NCBI GenBank assembly: GCA_036898135.1
Contig: CM072511.1
Span: forward strand, 42,073,243-42,137,242
DNA: 64,000 nucleotides
Direction: 5' to 3'
Origin: Oncomelania hupensis
Lineage: Eukaryota > Mollusca > Gastropoda > Littorinimorpha > Pomatiopsidae
The notes under the pieces were generated by a model. The model made no database searches. It was not told where the DNA came from and saw only the letters and a program-made list of their open reading frames with translations. Position numbers and translations under genes: made by a program. This document shows, one piece after another, positions 63,333-64,000 of this stretch (position 1 is the stretch's first letter; the number at the start of each line of letters is the position of its first letter).

Positions 63333-64000
63333 TCTGTTACACTCTGTTTGATGTTAGTGTTTTTCTATCAGTAGTTGATTCAGCCCCGATGCTTGAACTC
63401 CTGATAGGTGTAACTCAGATTCGTTTATCCACGCAACCCGTTCAATCATCAACAAGTCAGGAGTCGTCGTATGTAGTTTTCCACTTTTATTCAGCACTCA
63501 TCAACAACTGCATACAGTCGCTCAATCGCTTTTTCCACTCTACAATTCTCAACTATGAACTTTCCACTTTTTAACAACTTTCTCAACTTTAATACAACAG
63601 CTCTCTCTACTGTCAACTCTCTCTTAAAAAAACACCACCTTTTGAAACAGTGCGGCACTCTATATATATACTCTCTCTAAACTCCAGAAAGAGCGAGAAT
63701 ACCCCCCACGTGACACACCTCAACCAATCAGAAGTAATTTCATCATCACTGTCTCGCGTCATACAACCCTATTTGGGATGGAAGCTTCCATGGTAACCAC
63801 GAGAACTATCCATACGCTTCGATCGATAGTAAACAACCAATTCTCGAAAATTCTCAAATAATATCGACTAACGAAAATTATCAACGTTATACAAAGCTTC
63901 TTCTAACAACAATGCAAACTCAAATCAAAGGTAAATACACTCTATTATTGCATGCTTTGCAAAATAAAACGAACAGATCTATCGCGCGCGCTTCACACAT
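63333..64000. other. Right edge, no gene recognised
   Basis: Pyrimidine-rich CAACTCTC/TTTCAACT sequence at 63480-63640 and TATATATA at 63662-63670. It might include LTR sequence of the Ty3-type remnant, but no second LTR copy is in the window to test this. Confidence 0.35.

Overview
The window is eukaryotic nuclear DNA. Its genes have GT-AG introns, it is AT-rich with many long microsatellites, and it holds class I and class II transposable elements (TEs) of animal type. The mix of tRNA- and 5S-derived SINEs, I-clade and RTE-like LINEs, Harbinger, ISL2EU and hAT elements suggests a lophotrochozoan, probably a gastropod mollusc. That taxonomic guess is inference, not something the sequence proves.

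Host genes. Three are convincing, all on the minus strand. Two are tandem zinc-dependent sorbitol-dehydrogenase-like paralogs. The first (843-2728) runs off the left edge without its 3' exons. The second (13708-17184) lacks only a recognised first exon. The third is a ten-exon SLC28-type concentrative nucleoside transporter (25450-33644), whose substrate-pocket motifs are strongly altered. A weak candidate pair of exons lies at 37777-38367, and a broken C2H2 zinc-finger gene at 17848-18400.

Layout. 1-7 kb: dehydrogenase paralog 1, microsatellites, a SINE. 7-12.8 kb: an almost complete I-clade LINE with a zinc-knuckle plus SGNH-hydrolase ORF1 and an endonuclease/RT/RNase H ORF2. 13.7-17.2 kb: paralog 2. 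17.4-20 kb: a 2.6 kb unit with 400-bp inverted ends. 19-25 kb: SINEs, a 5-bp-TSD hAT-like MITE, a foldback element. 25-34 kb: the transporter, with a LINE fragment and SINEs in its introns. 34-38 kb: mostly simple repeats. 38.6-42.4 kb: a GATCGGGC-rich tandem repeat, a hAT-like deletion derivative, and Harbinger Myb-like and transposase genes. 43.1-51.4 kb: an ISL2EU DNA transposon whose THAP/DDE transposase and SWIM/YqaJ nuclease genes interlock on opposite strands. 52-64 kb: decayed TE genes, a foldback element split by a truncated LINE, and a Ty3-type RNase H fragment.

The strongest finds are the interlocked ISL2EU transposon, a roughly 0.6 kb retroposon family (four copies, target-site duplications on three), the transporter with a rewired binding motif, and several nested insertions whose target duplications can be read directly.
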